Source of the DNA: Colias croceus
Lineage: Eukaryota; Arthropoda; Insecta; Lepidoptera; Pieridae
Direction of reading: 5' to 3'
NCBI RefSeq assembly: GCF_905220415.1
Contig: NC_059555.1
Location: 2,418,001-2,482,000 of the forward strand
DNA length: 64,000 bases
In this document: positions 1 to 12,714 of the stretch, in pieces
Numbering within the stretch: the stretch's first letter is position 1
Layout of the letters: every line of letters starts with the position of its first letter
Position numbers and translations under genes: made by a program
The notes under the pieces: model-generated
What the model was told of the DNA's origin: nothing
Database searches by the model: none
Seen by the model: the letters and a program-made list of their open reading frames with translations, nothing else

Positions 1-752
1 GTCGAGACCTTACCACCGGACTTGATGGAGTGACCTGCAGGTGTACTTCGAAGACTGCTACTGGAACTATTATACGAGTAGAGCTAGGTGTGCCGAGATT
101 GGGCTCGTTTTGTTAGTAACGTTGAGACCTTACCAGACTTGATGGAGTGACCTGCAGGTGTACTTCGAAGACTGCTACTGGAACTATTATACGAGTAGAG
201 CTAGGTGTGCCGAGTTTAGGCTCGTTTTGTTAGTACCTGCTGGTCACTCCATCAAGTCCGGAGGTAAGGTCTCAACTCTCAACATAACTAACAAAACGAG
301 CCCAAACTCGGCACACCTAGCTTTACTCGTATAATAGTTCCAGTAGCAGTCTTCGAAGTACACCTGCAGGTCACTCCATCAAGTCCGGAAGTAAGGTCTC
401 AACGTTACTAACAAAACGAGCCCAAACTCGGCACACCTAGCTCTAATCATCTATTAGTTCCAGTAGCAGTCTTCGAAGTACACCTGCAGGTCACTCCATC
501 AAGTCCGGAGGTAAGGTCTCAACATAACTAACAAAATGAGCCCAAACTCGGCACACCTAGCTCTAATCATCTATTAGTTCCAGTAGCAGTCTTCGAAGTA
601 CACCTGCAGGTCACTCCATCAAGTCCGGAGGTAAGGTCTCGACATAACTAACAAAACGAGCCCAAACTCGGCATTCCTAGCTCTACTCGTCTATTAGATC
701 CAGTAGCAGTCTTCGAAGCACACCTGCAGGTCACTCCATCAAATCAGAAACT
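1..752. repeat. 120-bp tandem array with an orientation flip
   Basis: A unit of about 120 bp is repeated. Two copies read forward (about 4-123 and 124-236, the second lacking a few bases near its start). At about 237 the orientation flips and the unit continues in reverse: its landmark TCACTCCATCAAG recurs at 244, 371, 491, 611 and 731, giving periods of 127, 120, 120 and 120. The array is open at the left window edge and runs on the right into a Helitron-like 3' end. It may be the internal tandem array of one element; that link is inference. Confidence 0.9.
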
Positions 753-836
753 AACGCAATCCCGGAAATCCCACGGGAACGGGAACTATGCGGTTTTTCT
801 TTGACTGCGCGGGCGAAGCTGCGGGCGGAAACCTAG
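753..836 (+). mobile_element. Helitron-like 3' terminal fragment
   Basis: This fragment has the 3' half shared with the full-length copies at 12,715 and 48,880: the CCCGGAAATCCCACGGGAAC block, then a GC-rich hairpin (GCGGGCGAAGCTGC), then CTAG at 833-836 followed by T. The 5' half is absent and the 120-bp array takes its place. Confidence 0.7.
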
Positions 837-1029
837 TTGTTATTAAAACACAATTGCCATCTTCAAAAATATTTTGGGGCACGTATTCTCGCGCGGTTGC
901 AGTTTACAAACAATACCCCGAATTAATTAATAAAACATAAAACTCTTAAATATTGCACTTTAAAAAGTTTTATGAACCTTTTTAAATGATTTTCTAGTAT
1001 AATTTCACTAACGTCCTTAACTTTTTATG

Positions 1030-1255
1030 AGTTTTGACTGGGCACGTCGGTTAAAACCTATATTGACTAGATGTCTCGACTTAAAATCAGTTAATAAGGA
1101 TATTGACCGATGCCCTTAGTCAATAACGTTATTAACTGGTTTAATCAGATAAAATCAGTTAATAAGGATATTAACCGACGCCCTTAGTCAATATCCTTAT
1201 TAACTGATTTTACCGGTCAATAACGTTATTGACTGGTTCAGGGTTTTGACTGTAA
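1030..1255. repeat. Foldback repeat with 25-bp hairpin
   Basis: A block around TCAGTTAATAAGGATATT occurs directly twice (about 1,087 and 1,155) and once inverted. The arms 1,151-1,175 and 1,187-1,211 form an almost perfect 25-bp stem with an 11-12 nt loop. Related shorter inverted pieces (GTCAATAACGTTATTGAC) flank it. This is probably a small foldback or MITE. No coding content. Confidence 0.75.
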
Positions 1256-2025
1256 CATATCTAATAAATAAAATATAATTACGGTATATTAAAAGAAGCC
1301 GTATAAAAATAAAATGGTTGTGTTTATAAATGAATTGAGAAAGAAAGAAAGAACATATTTAAAAAGAGAAAATAATTAGAAATAGGTAAACGTTATAAGT
1401 ATTGTCAATTATTTAAAATACCATTTTACAAATCTTCAAAACCAATGTGTTAGTTACCACATTACAAGCACAATCTCAGCTCCTGATCTTGCATAAAGCA
1501 GCTATTAAACTGTTCAAAAGCGACAAATTTAAAATTCCCTGTAACCGCATTAGGAGCCATCAAGAAAATGTTCTTAATATTTATCCACTTCAGAGTTAGT
1601 AGTGACGATAAGTAATTGAATACGGAGGTTCTTACAAACTTCTAGTTGACGCAAACTTGGTGAGACCAAGTTCGTAACTTTCTCGCAGAAAAGGTCTAAA
1701 ATATAATACGGTACACTAATTAATTTTTCAATGGAGCTGTAAATTTTCTTCCGGATGCTCGACTTTTAAAAATAAACTAAAGATATTTAAAATGTTGTTC
1801 ATAATTAAACAATTTGTAATAAGTATTAATCTTAGGTATTAATTTATTCTTAATATTGATTTTATTAATGTTTCATAATACAGTAATTTACAGGATAAAA
1901 ATAAGTAATTATTGATATGCACTTGTTTAAAGCATTTTCATTTTTAAATTTAATTGTACCCCACGTTTGTTCTCCATGCTTATAACTTTCCTGTCTGATA
2001 TAGAAAATGGCCGTTATTTAAACAC
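1256..2025. other. AT-rich, no gene seen
   Basis: Unique-looking AT-rich sequence with a short GAAA run near 1,340. No open frame with recognisable protein similarity on either strand. Confidence 0.5.
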
Positions 2026-2196
2026 AAGCTGCGCTCCGCGGTTTCACCCGCGTGGCTCCGATCCTGCTGGTCTTAGCTTGATGATATATAGCCTTCCTTG
2101 CTGAATAGGCTATCTAACACTGCAACAATTTTTCAAATCGGACCAGTAGTTCCTGAGATTAGCGCGTTCAAACAAACAAACTCCACAGCTTTATAA
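2026..2196 (-). mobile_element. Helitron-like element, GCTGAAGAG subfamily, degraded ends
   Basis: Reverse-complement copy of the subfamily seen at 15,746 and 44,811. It has the GCGGTTTCACCCGCG hairpin end, the TCAAATCGGACCAGTAG core and the terminal region near a TTTATAATAT run. The CTAG terminus is mutated. Confidence 0.65.
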
Positions 2197-5100
2197 TATA
2201 TTATATATTATATAAATTATATATTTATATATAGATAAGTTAGATTTTGATGTTGTCCTTTGCCATTCATACAATTATATAGCATCTGAACTTGAATGAA
2301 TATATATTTGAATACCAGTCTAACTAAACGTTTATGTAAAAATGCCTAATTTGAAGACATTGTTAGTCTTTGAACGTATATTTTACGAATTCAAGTCAGC
2401 GCACCACAGAAGTCGCACGAATACTAAGATATAGCGGCTGAAATGTAACGGAGGATTAAATTGTAGGGTTTTAACTGATTCAGGTACCACTATATCTTAT
2501 TTGAATTAAAATTTAACATAATAATTAATTAGTACTAAATATTTTCCGCCCTTGCTATAATTGATAAGGCTGTGAGTAACTGGAAACTTTATTGAAGAAG
2601 GATACAACCTATGCTGATAGACAACACAACTTTAAATATAATAAAATTGGAGTAGAACATACTATTAGGCTGTCACATATTATGGTTGGTACACGGAAAA
2701 AAGGAACATCCTCAACCAGTTGATTTGTTTGCTCGATTCAGAGAAAGGAATAAATACCTTATTGGTTCATTGAACAGAAAATGTTATCTTTTTCTTTTAC
2801 TCAATAGCATGTATTACTTGAAATAAACTCTACATGATGACGATGACGCATGTCACAAAGGATGAGGCCACAGATGAGGCATTTCAGACTTTATTCGAAT
2901 ATTTTTATTAAGATATATATAAAAGTAACTAACAATTAAAATAGAATTATTATTTAGTGCATTAACAAAAGGTCAAATTCTTATGCAAGTATACAAACTT
3001 TTACAAACATGTTCCTCAAAACAAAACTGCTACCCTGCACTTTGAACCGGACGCACAAATCGAGGAAAATTTTAACGAATCTTTTGCTCAGTAAAAAGAT
3101 TACGTCTCCAACTTTGTCCAGCTAGCTGTTGTTCGTAAATTTCACTTGTTTCCAAAACAAAGTTTTTGAACGAACGTAAAGTTTCTCCAAATATTTATCG
3201 AACCTACGTGCCCTGTAGTAAGATGGCAGTTAACATTAAGTGGTAATAAATTAAAATTATCTTTGAACTTGTTAGCAATTTCCTATCCAGGGTTGGAAGA
3301 TTAATTACGAATATTAATTAAGTGACCAAATAAATTTGGATTATTCTCAAAATTATGTGTTTATCGATGAGCAAAGTAAATTAAATTGGTCGGCTAAAAC
3401 TTTATTTATGAACAAACAACTATAATAATTCTCACCGGAACTTGAAATGGGAATACTTAGAAAAGTTCAAAGTTTAATAAATATTATAGATATCTTACGA
3501 AACCGATTTAAAAGACCTCCCTTTATCATGAAAAAAGGTTTACCTACAAAGAAGTAGTTTGTAAAAAAATTTAAGATCATTTTGTAAAAAAAAATTACCA
3601 AGTAATCCAGACAGAGGTAACAGTAAAATGATGTAGGTATCTAATGAGTGGAAATTTTAAAAATTACCACCAAAACAAAGACTTTATATGAAAATTAGAC
3701 AAACCATAGAAATAATTAATTATTCGTTTTCTGTATAAATAAGTATTAATTAATTTTATCTTGAACCACTCAATCCCTTTACAATTGTATTAAAGATATA
3801 AATCCAATGTACCAGGCGACCAGAACATTAAAGAAGTCTTTGTTTACCCGGCGTCGTAAGCCGACAATCCAATCAATAGCAAATAATCTATTTCCTGGTA
3901 CATCGGCAATCTCGGTTGGCAAACGAATTCTACCAGTACTTGAGTTATGGTCGCAGAATTTTATTTACCGTGATATTTGTTGGTCTTTTGAAGTATTTCA
4001 TTTTTGTTTCAGTAAGAAATCTACACTAAACTTTATTTTACATTTGGCATTACTATAGACATTTCCATAGTAACAATTCCAGAACACCTGTATAGTGACT
4101 ATAATTTTCTTATTTAGCGATCGTTTAAATATTGGTTCAAGAATATTAAGTTAAATGCCCTAACAAAATATACAAGATAAAGATTTTTAGCAAAATCACA
4201 TTTTAAACTTCTTTAATCACTATCAAAAATAATCTTAATCAGCAGTACAATAAGGTATAATTTGGTATAAAATCTCCATCGCCCATTCATTCGATCAAAC
4301 AGCGTCTTTATTTGCATTTAGTATCCCTAATAAAACGTAATATGAACATATTTACGTAAAGGCATGTGCTTATGACTTAACCGAGATTCCTTACACAATT
4401 TTATAAAGTATATTACCTACACATTTAATATACTCTGTCAGTAAACAAAACAATGTATGGTATTATCGTTTGTTTTTACGACGTAGAAAAAAGTAGGCCT
4501 AAATCCGGCTCGAAGGATCATTATAAATATCGCTAACTACCCTAAAAATAATGTGAATTGGGTTAGTAAAACGTTTAACTACCTACTTACTGTAATATTA
4601 TTATCGTTTGTTTTTACGACGTAGAAATAAGTATTCAAACACACATCAAATCACATTTTTTTACTATTACTTACTTACTTAAATAGCTAAATATAGGTAC
4701 TATTTCAATAACATGATAACTAAGAAAATATATGTAACTAGAACTCAAACATTATGGACCTGAAGTAAAAATAAATTACATCAAAATACAATAACATAAA
4801 ACGTTAGAACAATTCATTACAAAAGCTGTAGAAAAATACATAACATCGTTTTGACGTTTTTATTCCAGCACCTGTAAAACATTTTCTGTTTTCCTTTAAA
4901 TAAATGAAAGGTCGGAGTGTAGTGGCGTCTTCAACACTCGTTTCCCACTTGTCCGCAATATAATTATGCTGACACGAGAATTCAGCATTCTCATAAAGTA
5001 CATATTATATCTCTCAAGCAACTAACAAGTGAAATTCATTTAAAAATGTAGATTCTTATCTTTATGTTCTTCTACAACTGTAAATGAAAAGCGTCTGCTA

Positions 5101-6284
5101 CAACTCGTGTGTTAAACGTAAAAATACCTAAACACCTGATCCTGATCATCAAAATTATGCTACTTACTGCCTTATTAGTTATTTACTTAACTAATACAAA
5201 TATAACGAACTCCAGTGTGACTTCAAACCTCGTGTCATACTTATTAAGACCCTATTCGTCCCCTACGCCCCTACGAACGGCTGAATGCAATCAGAAAAAC
5301 TCTGTAAAACGGATAACTACAAGCAACAGTCATTTGTAACGCTATGGTACCAAAGACAACTATTATTTGCGTCTAATCCAACGACTAGAACTTGACTAGA
5401 ACTGACACCATGACATCACTTGTCTCTGGTTTAATCTATGCTCTGTGGTCTATACTCTATAGTCTACAAGCTATCTGGCTTAGAATTGAAACGGCGATGT
5501 CCGTAGAGGAATGATTCAAGCGGAAATCAACTCCGGAATTTCCGCACATGAAAATTTCCGCTACATTTCTCTGACCTTAGTTGTTGTGTGGAAATTTCAG
5601 TTTAAAATCATCTTTTAATACACTTAATAATGTTCATATTTTTTTAATAAAATTATTAATTTATTTGCGACCGTGTAAAAGCTTTTATAATAAAAAAGCT
5701 AAAATAAAAGTAATATTATGCTATGTTTTATAAATAATCTGAATATTTAAAAGTTTTTTAACGTTTCATATCACTCATACCACATTTAAATAACGTTGTT
5801 AAAACGATTAATCGATCGTCTTAATACCATTTTTACAGCGTGGTATTAATTCTCTACTTACCATGGAATTTACATAACAATAATTATTCACAATAGACGC
5901 TAAGTTAAGTTAAAGGATGTATGGTGCACGAAAGTCATCCCAATGCTTCCAAACCATACGACCCAGATACGTACCTATAGTATGTAACAAGACCAAGAGC
6001 TTGTTATAGCCTGCAAACTGTTAGATATTATATTACAGATTCCAACCTCAATTTACATCGACATTAGACGTTGTAAATGGCTACTATAAATTTGAACTTG
6101 CTTGAAATTCATATAAAATTCATGTTAGAACAAAAGAGTTTGAAGATGTGAGATTTTACGCGATAGAAACTCGCCCTAACTTCATAGTTTAATATAATGG
6201 AAGTGAGATAACGTCTTGTGAAAAGATTTAGATAAATTTCATATAAAATGCATGAAATTATAAAATGCTTCTATTCTATCTAAT
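2197..6284. other. AT-rich intergenic or intronic, no supported gene
   Basis: About 4 kb without a supported gene. The two longest open frames (3,807-4,058 and 5,109-5,339, +) have no recognisable family, no splice context and ordinary AT-rich composition. A 26-base string around TATTATCGTTTGTTTTTACG occurs twice (about 4,460 and 4,597), a small local direct repeat. Confidence 0.5.
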
Positions 6285-6400
6285 CTAATTATAATAAAGC
6301 TGAAAAGTTTGTTTGTTTGAACGCGCTTATCTCAGAAACGACTGGTTTTTTAGCGTTAGAAAGCCCATTTATCGAGGAAAACAACAAGCCACATAATATA
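6285..6400 (+). mobile_element. Truncated Helitron-like element, GCTGAAGAG subfamily
   Basis: The 5' half of the subfamily only: ATAAAGCTGAA, GTTTGTTTGAACGCGC and the CCCATTTATCGAGGAA block. The 3' hairpin and CTAG end are missing. Confidence 0.6.
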
Positions 6401-6539
6401 TCACAACATAGACAGCAAAATTAATATTATTCGTACATCAAAGATATCACAAAATCCAAATATGAAATACATTTGACATTGCGATTTAAAGGGTAGCCCC
6501 GGGTAAGACGATAAGCCACCGATTTGATTTGAGAGTTAG

Positions 6540-7035
6540 GGCCAGCGCTGATCTGGCGGAGCGCAGCACGGAGCATTTTTCAGTGTTCAAAAAAAATTCA
6601 AAATTGTTTCTTTGTTTCAATTACAGGTCTTAAATTATTTATGATTGGAACACTCCTAGTAATTAAATAAAATGCTTGTTTCAGGAGGTTCTGTGCTTCC
6701 TTGATTACATAAATAAAATAATATTGAGTATATTTCAAAAACATAAAGAAAAACAGAATTTAAGAAAATAGAGATTGTGTGTTAGTGTGTGTGTTTTTGT
6801 GAATGTGTGTGTGAATGCGAGAGTGTGTGTGAATTGTCAAACTATTATCGACATTGTCCATATTAAAATAATATTCAAAATCGCAGCGCTACCTTTCGCA
6901 TGTGACGCTTCGATGCTCCTCGGGGATAAATTGTTATTATTTTGATTTTGAATATTGTACTAATGAGGGCAATGTCAATAATAGTTTGATAATGAAAAAT
7001 GTTCTGCGCTGCGCACCACCACATTAGCGCTGGCC
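6540..7035. mobile_element. MITE-like element with 40-bp terminal inverted repeats
   Basis: The left end begins GGCCAGCGCT and runs about 43 bp through a GCGCAGC block to CATTTTTCA. The same series appears inverted at 6,992-7,035. A second inverted pair sits inside (6,836-6,884 against 6,945-6,992), so the whole ~496 bp can fold back. A GT-rich microsatellite (about 6,778-6,832) lies in the interior. No coding capacity. I could not define a target-site duplication with confidence. Confidence 0.75.
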
Positions 7036-10000
7036 TTTATGTTATGGCATTATAGATACTACATTTATTGTGTTACGAATGTATTACAAGATATATTCCC
7101 TATGTTTTGAATTGTGCCCTTGTATTTTTTACTGTCACACAAATGCTGAGTGTGTTTTTGTATGAATATCACTTGGTAAGGATTTGTAAGTTTCTTTTTG
7201 TTCGAGAATTGTTTTAATATTAGTTATTGTTACTACTGTTATTCTCTGTACATTTCATCTACACATAGATAATAAGGATCAATTTTTACATTGAAATGGT
7301 TAATTTATGAAAAATATAAGTAACTGAAAATTAATTGAATTCAATTGGTTTGCTAAGGACATATTAAAAGTTTTCTTGTTTCCATTTATTTAATCAAACA
7401 TATCCAATTATCATCAAAAAATACTAAAGTTAACTAACAAATATAATCCAAAATTACACTGATTTGTCCTCTCTAAGCAGCTTAAAATTCGTTTCCCATC
7501 AAGCCCTTTGTAATCCGGATGAGATCGGACCTAAATCGCCTTTGCACATGGACCTGAACTGATGAGCCATAATACTATTTTCTTTTAATATTATATAACG
7601 AAAGCCATAGAATCTGCAGTAATACTATTACTTTTCTGATATTGAAGATCTCTGGGTAACAGAGTGCCTCTCTCGCTAGATTATGAACTATTAAATACCT
7701 AAAAGTAGGTTACCTACCCTTCGATCATAATCTTGGAAATCAAAAAGGAAGAGGTACCAATTTTACTGCACTGTTTATTGGCTTTGTTAGGTAACAAAGC
7801 CAATAAACAGCAGTTTTCTATTCAGCAGCATACAGCTTTCTATTGGATGAACGGATTTTAATATAATTTTTTCGAAAGCTCCTCGTATGTTAGATTATCC
7901 CCATTAAAAAATTGTAAAGTTCGGACCATCTAAATGTTTTTTTGTTAGAAATAATTATTTTAATTAAATTCTTAGATCAACATATCATTATTATTTAAAT
8001 TATCTCTACATTCCCGTTATTGTTGTTTAATTACTATGTTAATACTATTGTATTCCTTGATAAAACATAACATTCGCTTGTTAATATCCAAAGAGACAAT
8101 TTGCCAACCGTGGCGACTGCGGTGTTGTTAAATTGAAACATGCTCTCCGAATGGCATACATTTGTCAATGCTTTTCAGCCTTGTGGTATTTAATTTATGC
8201 AATTTTAATTAACAGCTCATCACAACAAAAATATAGTTGATATGCTTTTTGCTTAATGAGTGTTGAAGTATGAAATATATAATTTGATTATAAAGATTGC
8301 ATTTTAATTCGGATGTAAGTACAAGTTTTATCGAACATTTTATAGAATATGATAAATAAAAAAAAAATAAGAATGCATAACGTAGGTATTAAGTAAATGT
8401 TATAAGAAAATGCCAATTACACTAGAATTGAAATTGGTGAGGCCTATAATTAAGATTATGAAAACTCTGTTTAGTTTAATTTACTAAATGTCCTAAAACT
8501 GTCGCGAAAACAAACAAACTTTAGTATTTACAAAAGTAGCCTTCACAGTAGTCAGATAAAAGGAAACAAAAATATCAAAAAGCTTTCACAAACACATTAA
8601 TTTGTTACATTATTTGCAACACAAAGTTTCTTCGGGGCGATGCGATGTTATCGCAAAGCGATAAAGCCCTTTAAATAAATTTAAAAAAAGGTTACGAATA
8701 CATTATTTTCTCGTCAGATTGTTCTATAAAACGTATTTTAATGTATAAATTCCAATATCATTGCAACTTCAAAGAACTGCATACAATAAAGGAAACTTGA
8801 TATCAAAAGAAATCAGAACGTGGAATGAGATAATGAAATTCATTATCATAGAACTTTAAATACAATGGTAAGAAAACCAAATAAAAATTGTGCAAATAAC
8901 AAATAGGTACTCAAAAGTAATAATGATTCTTTTAATATAGAATTAATGGACCTGTATCTTCTAAAAGATACAAAAGTATCTTTTCAAAAGTCTGTAGATA
9001 TTGTATTGTAATTATTAAGAGCTTTTTTGTTTGTTTGTGTTTCATCAGTCAGTTTTAGTAACTGTCAGTCAGTCAGTCCACCTCTTGGTCTATCTTAAAT
9101 ACAAACAATAAACATATTACTTACTTTTTCGATGAATTTATCCCCAGACACCAACCAACAAACAAAATAATATTATAAACATCATAAACAACCTTTTTTT
9201 TTCTCTCCATTGTATATACTCTTTTATGCAATAGTAAACGATATATGATTTCTGCACTGCCCGTAGAAAAGCCATAAAAATATGGAATATTACTTCGCAG
9301 TCTTGCCGCATCCATTCAAGACCACTTTAAAAATATAAATACAATTTTACATATACCATACCAGGCTCTCATGAATTATGCAGCGGTGCCAATATACGAT
9401 TTCAATCCGCACAATACATTTCTATACAACACGTTTAATGTTCCTTCTTGTATAGAATGTCTTCATTGTACACGCAATTTTTTTTTATTGTTTTTTTTTG
9501 CTACCTATTCCTCTGGGTACCAAGGACTGTAGTGGATGTATATCAAAGTTAAAATCATTTATTTTCTTTGACGACACATTACACAGTACACGTAAAAGAT
9601 TTTTATCCTCTACCTCTTGAACTTTGAGGAACGAGCACGAAATCTATAGTCAAAATAGTTGTATCGTCATTTAGAAAATTATGACATTCAAATTAGCTCT
9701 AATATGTAAAGTTTAATCCATATAGTTCACGATCATAATATTCATCGGCCTATATATTATCTAATCCCTATTATATGAATCCTTATACGTACTTTCACCA
9801 CGTATAAATTATAACAGTCTATAGTTGGCAGATTTTGTTTTTTTTTTTATTTCTATAGATTCCGATTTCTTTAGATGGTTCATCTTTATTTTGTCATAAC
9901 AACAACAATTGAAAATTATGTCTGGACTGCCTCAGTTTCGACTTCACATTTTCTGTCAATAAAAACTTTAAATATATCACGAAAATAATAAACTATTTAA

Positions 10001-10746
10001 CTGAATATGTTGTATTTGTTTCATAGTACGACTGTTTCATAAAACTTTCGCAACATTCACGACATTCTGTCGCCGAAATAAACTCTCTCATCCGATTGTA
10101 AAAACTTGAGCCGTCTATCTGTATTTTATGTGATTTATGAATAAAACAATATATAGTGTTTTTGAATCTTAGATAAACAAAGAATTATAATAACTACATT
10201 TATAATGTGCTGTATTTATTATCTAAGTATAGTAATTAATAGGCGCTGACTTTGGTAGAATTTTTAGTAGTAGTTTTTGAGTTAAATCCTTACAAAATAT
10301 CTTATATGTATAGTAGCAAATTAGTAATTCATTATGAAGGCTGGCTATCATAATAAGATAGTAGAATCTACAATAAGTAGATGTTTTTAATAAATTAATT
10401 AAACCTAACAAAAAAATATAGAAACTCTATTTAATCTATAAAAACTGACGGACATTATCTACTTATAAACCGCCGGGTTCTGTCCTTGGCTTGATTAAGC
10501 TTATTTTCTCTAAAATGTTGACATTAAGGGTTCGTAATCGAGGGCAAAATTTAGAACGAAAATTTCCAGAGTCATTAAAATGCTTTACTAATGAGATCTA
10601 ACGAGATAATATACAATACGATTTGTTTGTCATGAATCGTGTCAACATGGCAACCCTGAAATATTTTCTTTTATCAGTCTGCAAAACTTGCTAGTTCAGA
10701 GTAAACTCAAAACGACGAAAATTATGCTGAATGCTAGAGCGTAAAC
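7036..10746. other. AT-rich, no supported gene
   Basis: About 3.7 kb with a strong palindrome at 7,771-7,810 and a TCAG microsatellite near 9,047-9,078. The minus-strand frames at 9,121-9,315 and 10,223-10,411 are short and resemble no family I know. Confidence 0.5.
7771..7810. repeat. 40-bp near-perfect palindrome
   Basis: Arms of 19 bp (7,771-7,789 and 7,792-7,810) are exact inverted copies separated by GG. The arm reads CTGTTTATTGGCTTTGTTA. This would extrude as a cruciform or form a tight RNA hairpin. It is not visibly part of a larger element. Confidence 0.9.
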
Positions 10747-10947
10747 AGGGTTGCTATAAACAGGTCACGGAAGAATTCTACCTATACCCGTGGCCCCGTC
10801 GTTTATGTGGCTTGACGGAACACAGTGGGGTTTTGGTCGGTAGGAATCCGACATAACCCGCGGCCCTTTCCCCGGACGCCGTGGGTATCTATGCAAATTT
10901 CCCCACTAAAAAAAAAAAAAAAAAAAAAAAAAGGGTTGCTATAAACA
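10747..10947 (+). mobile_element. LINE 3' end insertion with poly(A) and 16-bp target-site duplication
   Basis: A 16-bp direct repeat, AGGGTTGCTATAAACA, occurs at 10,747-10,762 and 10,932-10,947. Between them lies about 145 bp of GC-richer sequence (GGCCCCGTCG, CCGACATAACCCGCGGCC, CCCCACT) and then about 25 A residues (10,908-10,932). This is the classic outcome of target-primed reverse transcription: a heavily 5'-truncated non-LTR retrotransposon, or a SINE borrowing its tail. The exact family is not certain. Confidence 0.9.
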
Positions 10948-12330
10948 AATATTAAAAATGAAATAACGAGCGTAAGTATAAAATATGTACTCATGAAAAT
11001 GAAACCAATATAATATTAAACCATCCATTTAAACAAATTTTAATTTACTCAGCCATATTTAAACGGCATAACAAATATTTCCCGCACAGATAAAATTAAT
11101 TAAAACAATTTTGTGTAACTTTCTGCGAATGTAAAATCGTTTCGATTGCATAAACTTATTGTTATTCGATTGCATAAACTTATTAGGCTAAAAGCTTCTA
11201 ATGTTAACTGATATTTTGTTTTGTTTCGTGTTTACGTTAACGTTTTAATTAACGGATTTTCTTATTTTTATTATCTCGAATAATTCGTATTTATTTTCTC
11301 ATGTAATTCAAAGTGCTCCGATTCTTTATATTTGTTTATTTTGGTTAGTAGAACTCACAATTTTAATAGATCATTTTTACATGAAATGCCACTGCTATAT
11401 TTCTAATTTAAAATGGTTTTCACACTAACTTTACACGTGAAAGAGAGTCATGCCATTTACATGCAATCTTTGCAATTCCACAGTCATTCTAAATTGTCAC
11501 ATAAATAGTATTTCGTGTACAGCCTCTACAACTCAAACAAGTTGTTTATATTAAAAACCATACATTTCTATTATAACATTATTTTTTTACTGAACTTTCA
11601 ACACGTTATTACATTCACAATACCGAATCCGTTAAATTTCACAGTAAGTATTCTCACCGTTCCGTGTAAAAATCCCTTTCAAGTGTTGTTTTTCAAAATA
11701 ATACACAGCGAACATAAAAGAGAACAAAGCCAGTAAAACATAGGCAAGTACATTTCACGGAAATCGAGTTTCGTGTCCTGAAAATCACTTTTCATATAAT
11801 TCTGTACTAGAATCACCAATTTTCTAGGTACACTCTTTTGAGGCTTGTTCGTATTCAGATTTGATAAAATATGAATTTCGCATTCTGATTTCGACGGTTT
11901 TATAACGTTAAATTATACTATGACATACATTTACGTTTTCTTTTTGCTTCTAGAAATGTAGAACTTGAACACAAAGAATATGTATGTAACTTCATAGTGA
12001 AAGTTTTAAGTTAAGGCAGTACTTAATTAAAAAAGTACAGGACATTCTAGTTGCTAGCGCTTGCTGGCAACAAGTAACATTACTATCAAAACTTCTCAAC
12101 ATGGGCGTTCATAGTTTTACATGATAAAGCACAGTACATACAAATAAACAGTACACTTTTCTTAAAGAGAAATAATTCTTTAAGTACCTAATTAATTTAA
12201 TTATTTCATACAAAGATGAAAATAAATATCATATTGTCCTAACACGTTCGACTCGCAATTATCAATTTGCTTCATATTTGTGGCTTCATCACACTCATTT
12301 TGCAACATCTTTCTTAAGTACATTTCCAAG
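10948..12330. other. AT-rich, no supported gene
   Basis: Nothing is clearly coding. The + frame at 11,515-11,736 has no recognisable family. If the exon candidate at 12,331 is real, the last part of this stretch would be intron, with a moderately pyrimidine-rich tract ending in AAG at 12,330. Confidence 0.4.
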
Positions 12331-12422
12331 ATTTCGGACTTAACAAATCACGATCTCAAGAGCCCTTGGACGAGGCAGACGACAAGTACGATGTAATGGG
12401 CTCCCAAGACCCTCACCTGTAA
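12331..12422 (+). CDS. Candidate 3'-terminal coding exon of an unknown gene
   Basis: A possible splice acceptor ends at 12,330 (TTTCCAAG). Downstream an open frame of about 29 codons ends at TAA 12,420-12,422. It includes EPLDEADDKYDVMG and SQDPHL, an acidic C-terminus-like composition, with many codons ending in G or C (GAC, GAG, AAG, TAC, GGC, TCC, CTG) unlike the surrounding AT-rich DNA. An AATAAA follows at 12,516-12,521, a plausible poly(A) signal. In this phase the exon starts with the last two bases of a codon. I do not recognise the protein and see no upstream exon in the window. It could be the last exon of a gene with a very long intron, or chance. Confidence 0.35.
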
Positions 12423-12515
12423 CTTAAGATTGGACCCATAATATCGTGAAGCTCTTTAAAAACGTATTGTCAAGATTCCTTGTTACACTAATTATGTCGT
12501 ATAAAGTTTAAATTG

Positions 12516-12521
12516 AATAAA
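12516..12521 (+). promoter_or_regulatory. AATAAA polyadenylation signal candidate
   Basis: Lies 94 bases after the stop codon of the candidate terminal exon at 12,331. Such hexamers are common in AT-rich DNA, so this only supports the exon by position. Confidence 0.3.
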
Positions 12522-12714
12522 CAGGCGATTCATAATAGCTTATTTGTTTCAAGGTATCCGTTAAAATGTTTTTGTTAAGGAAAAGGAAGTAAGGAATGTT
12601 TCAGTAAACAAAGTTTTCTTTATCATCCTAAACTGGAGATGTTTAATATTAAATGCGTGGTAAAAGTTAAATCGTAAAACGACATAAGTTTATTAGTTTA
12701 CTAGTCATGTGTAA

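Noticed and set aside
1..752. CRISPR array
   Set aside because: The 120-bp units are contiguous with no unique spacers, switch orientation, and the genome is eukaryotic.
3807..4058. 83-codon open frame on +
   Set aside because: No known family, no conserved motif, no convincing splice or poly(A) context; length expected by chance in 64 kb.
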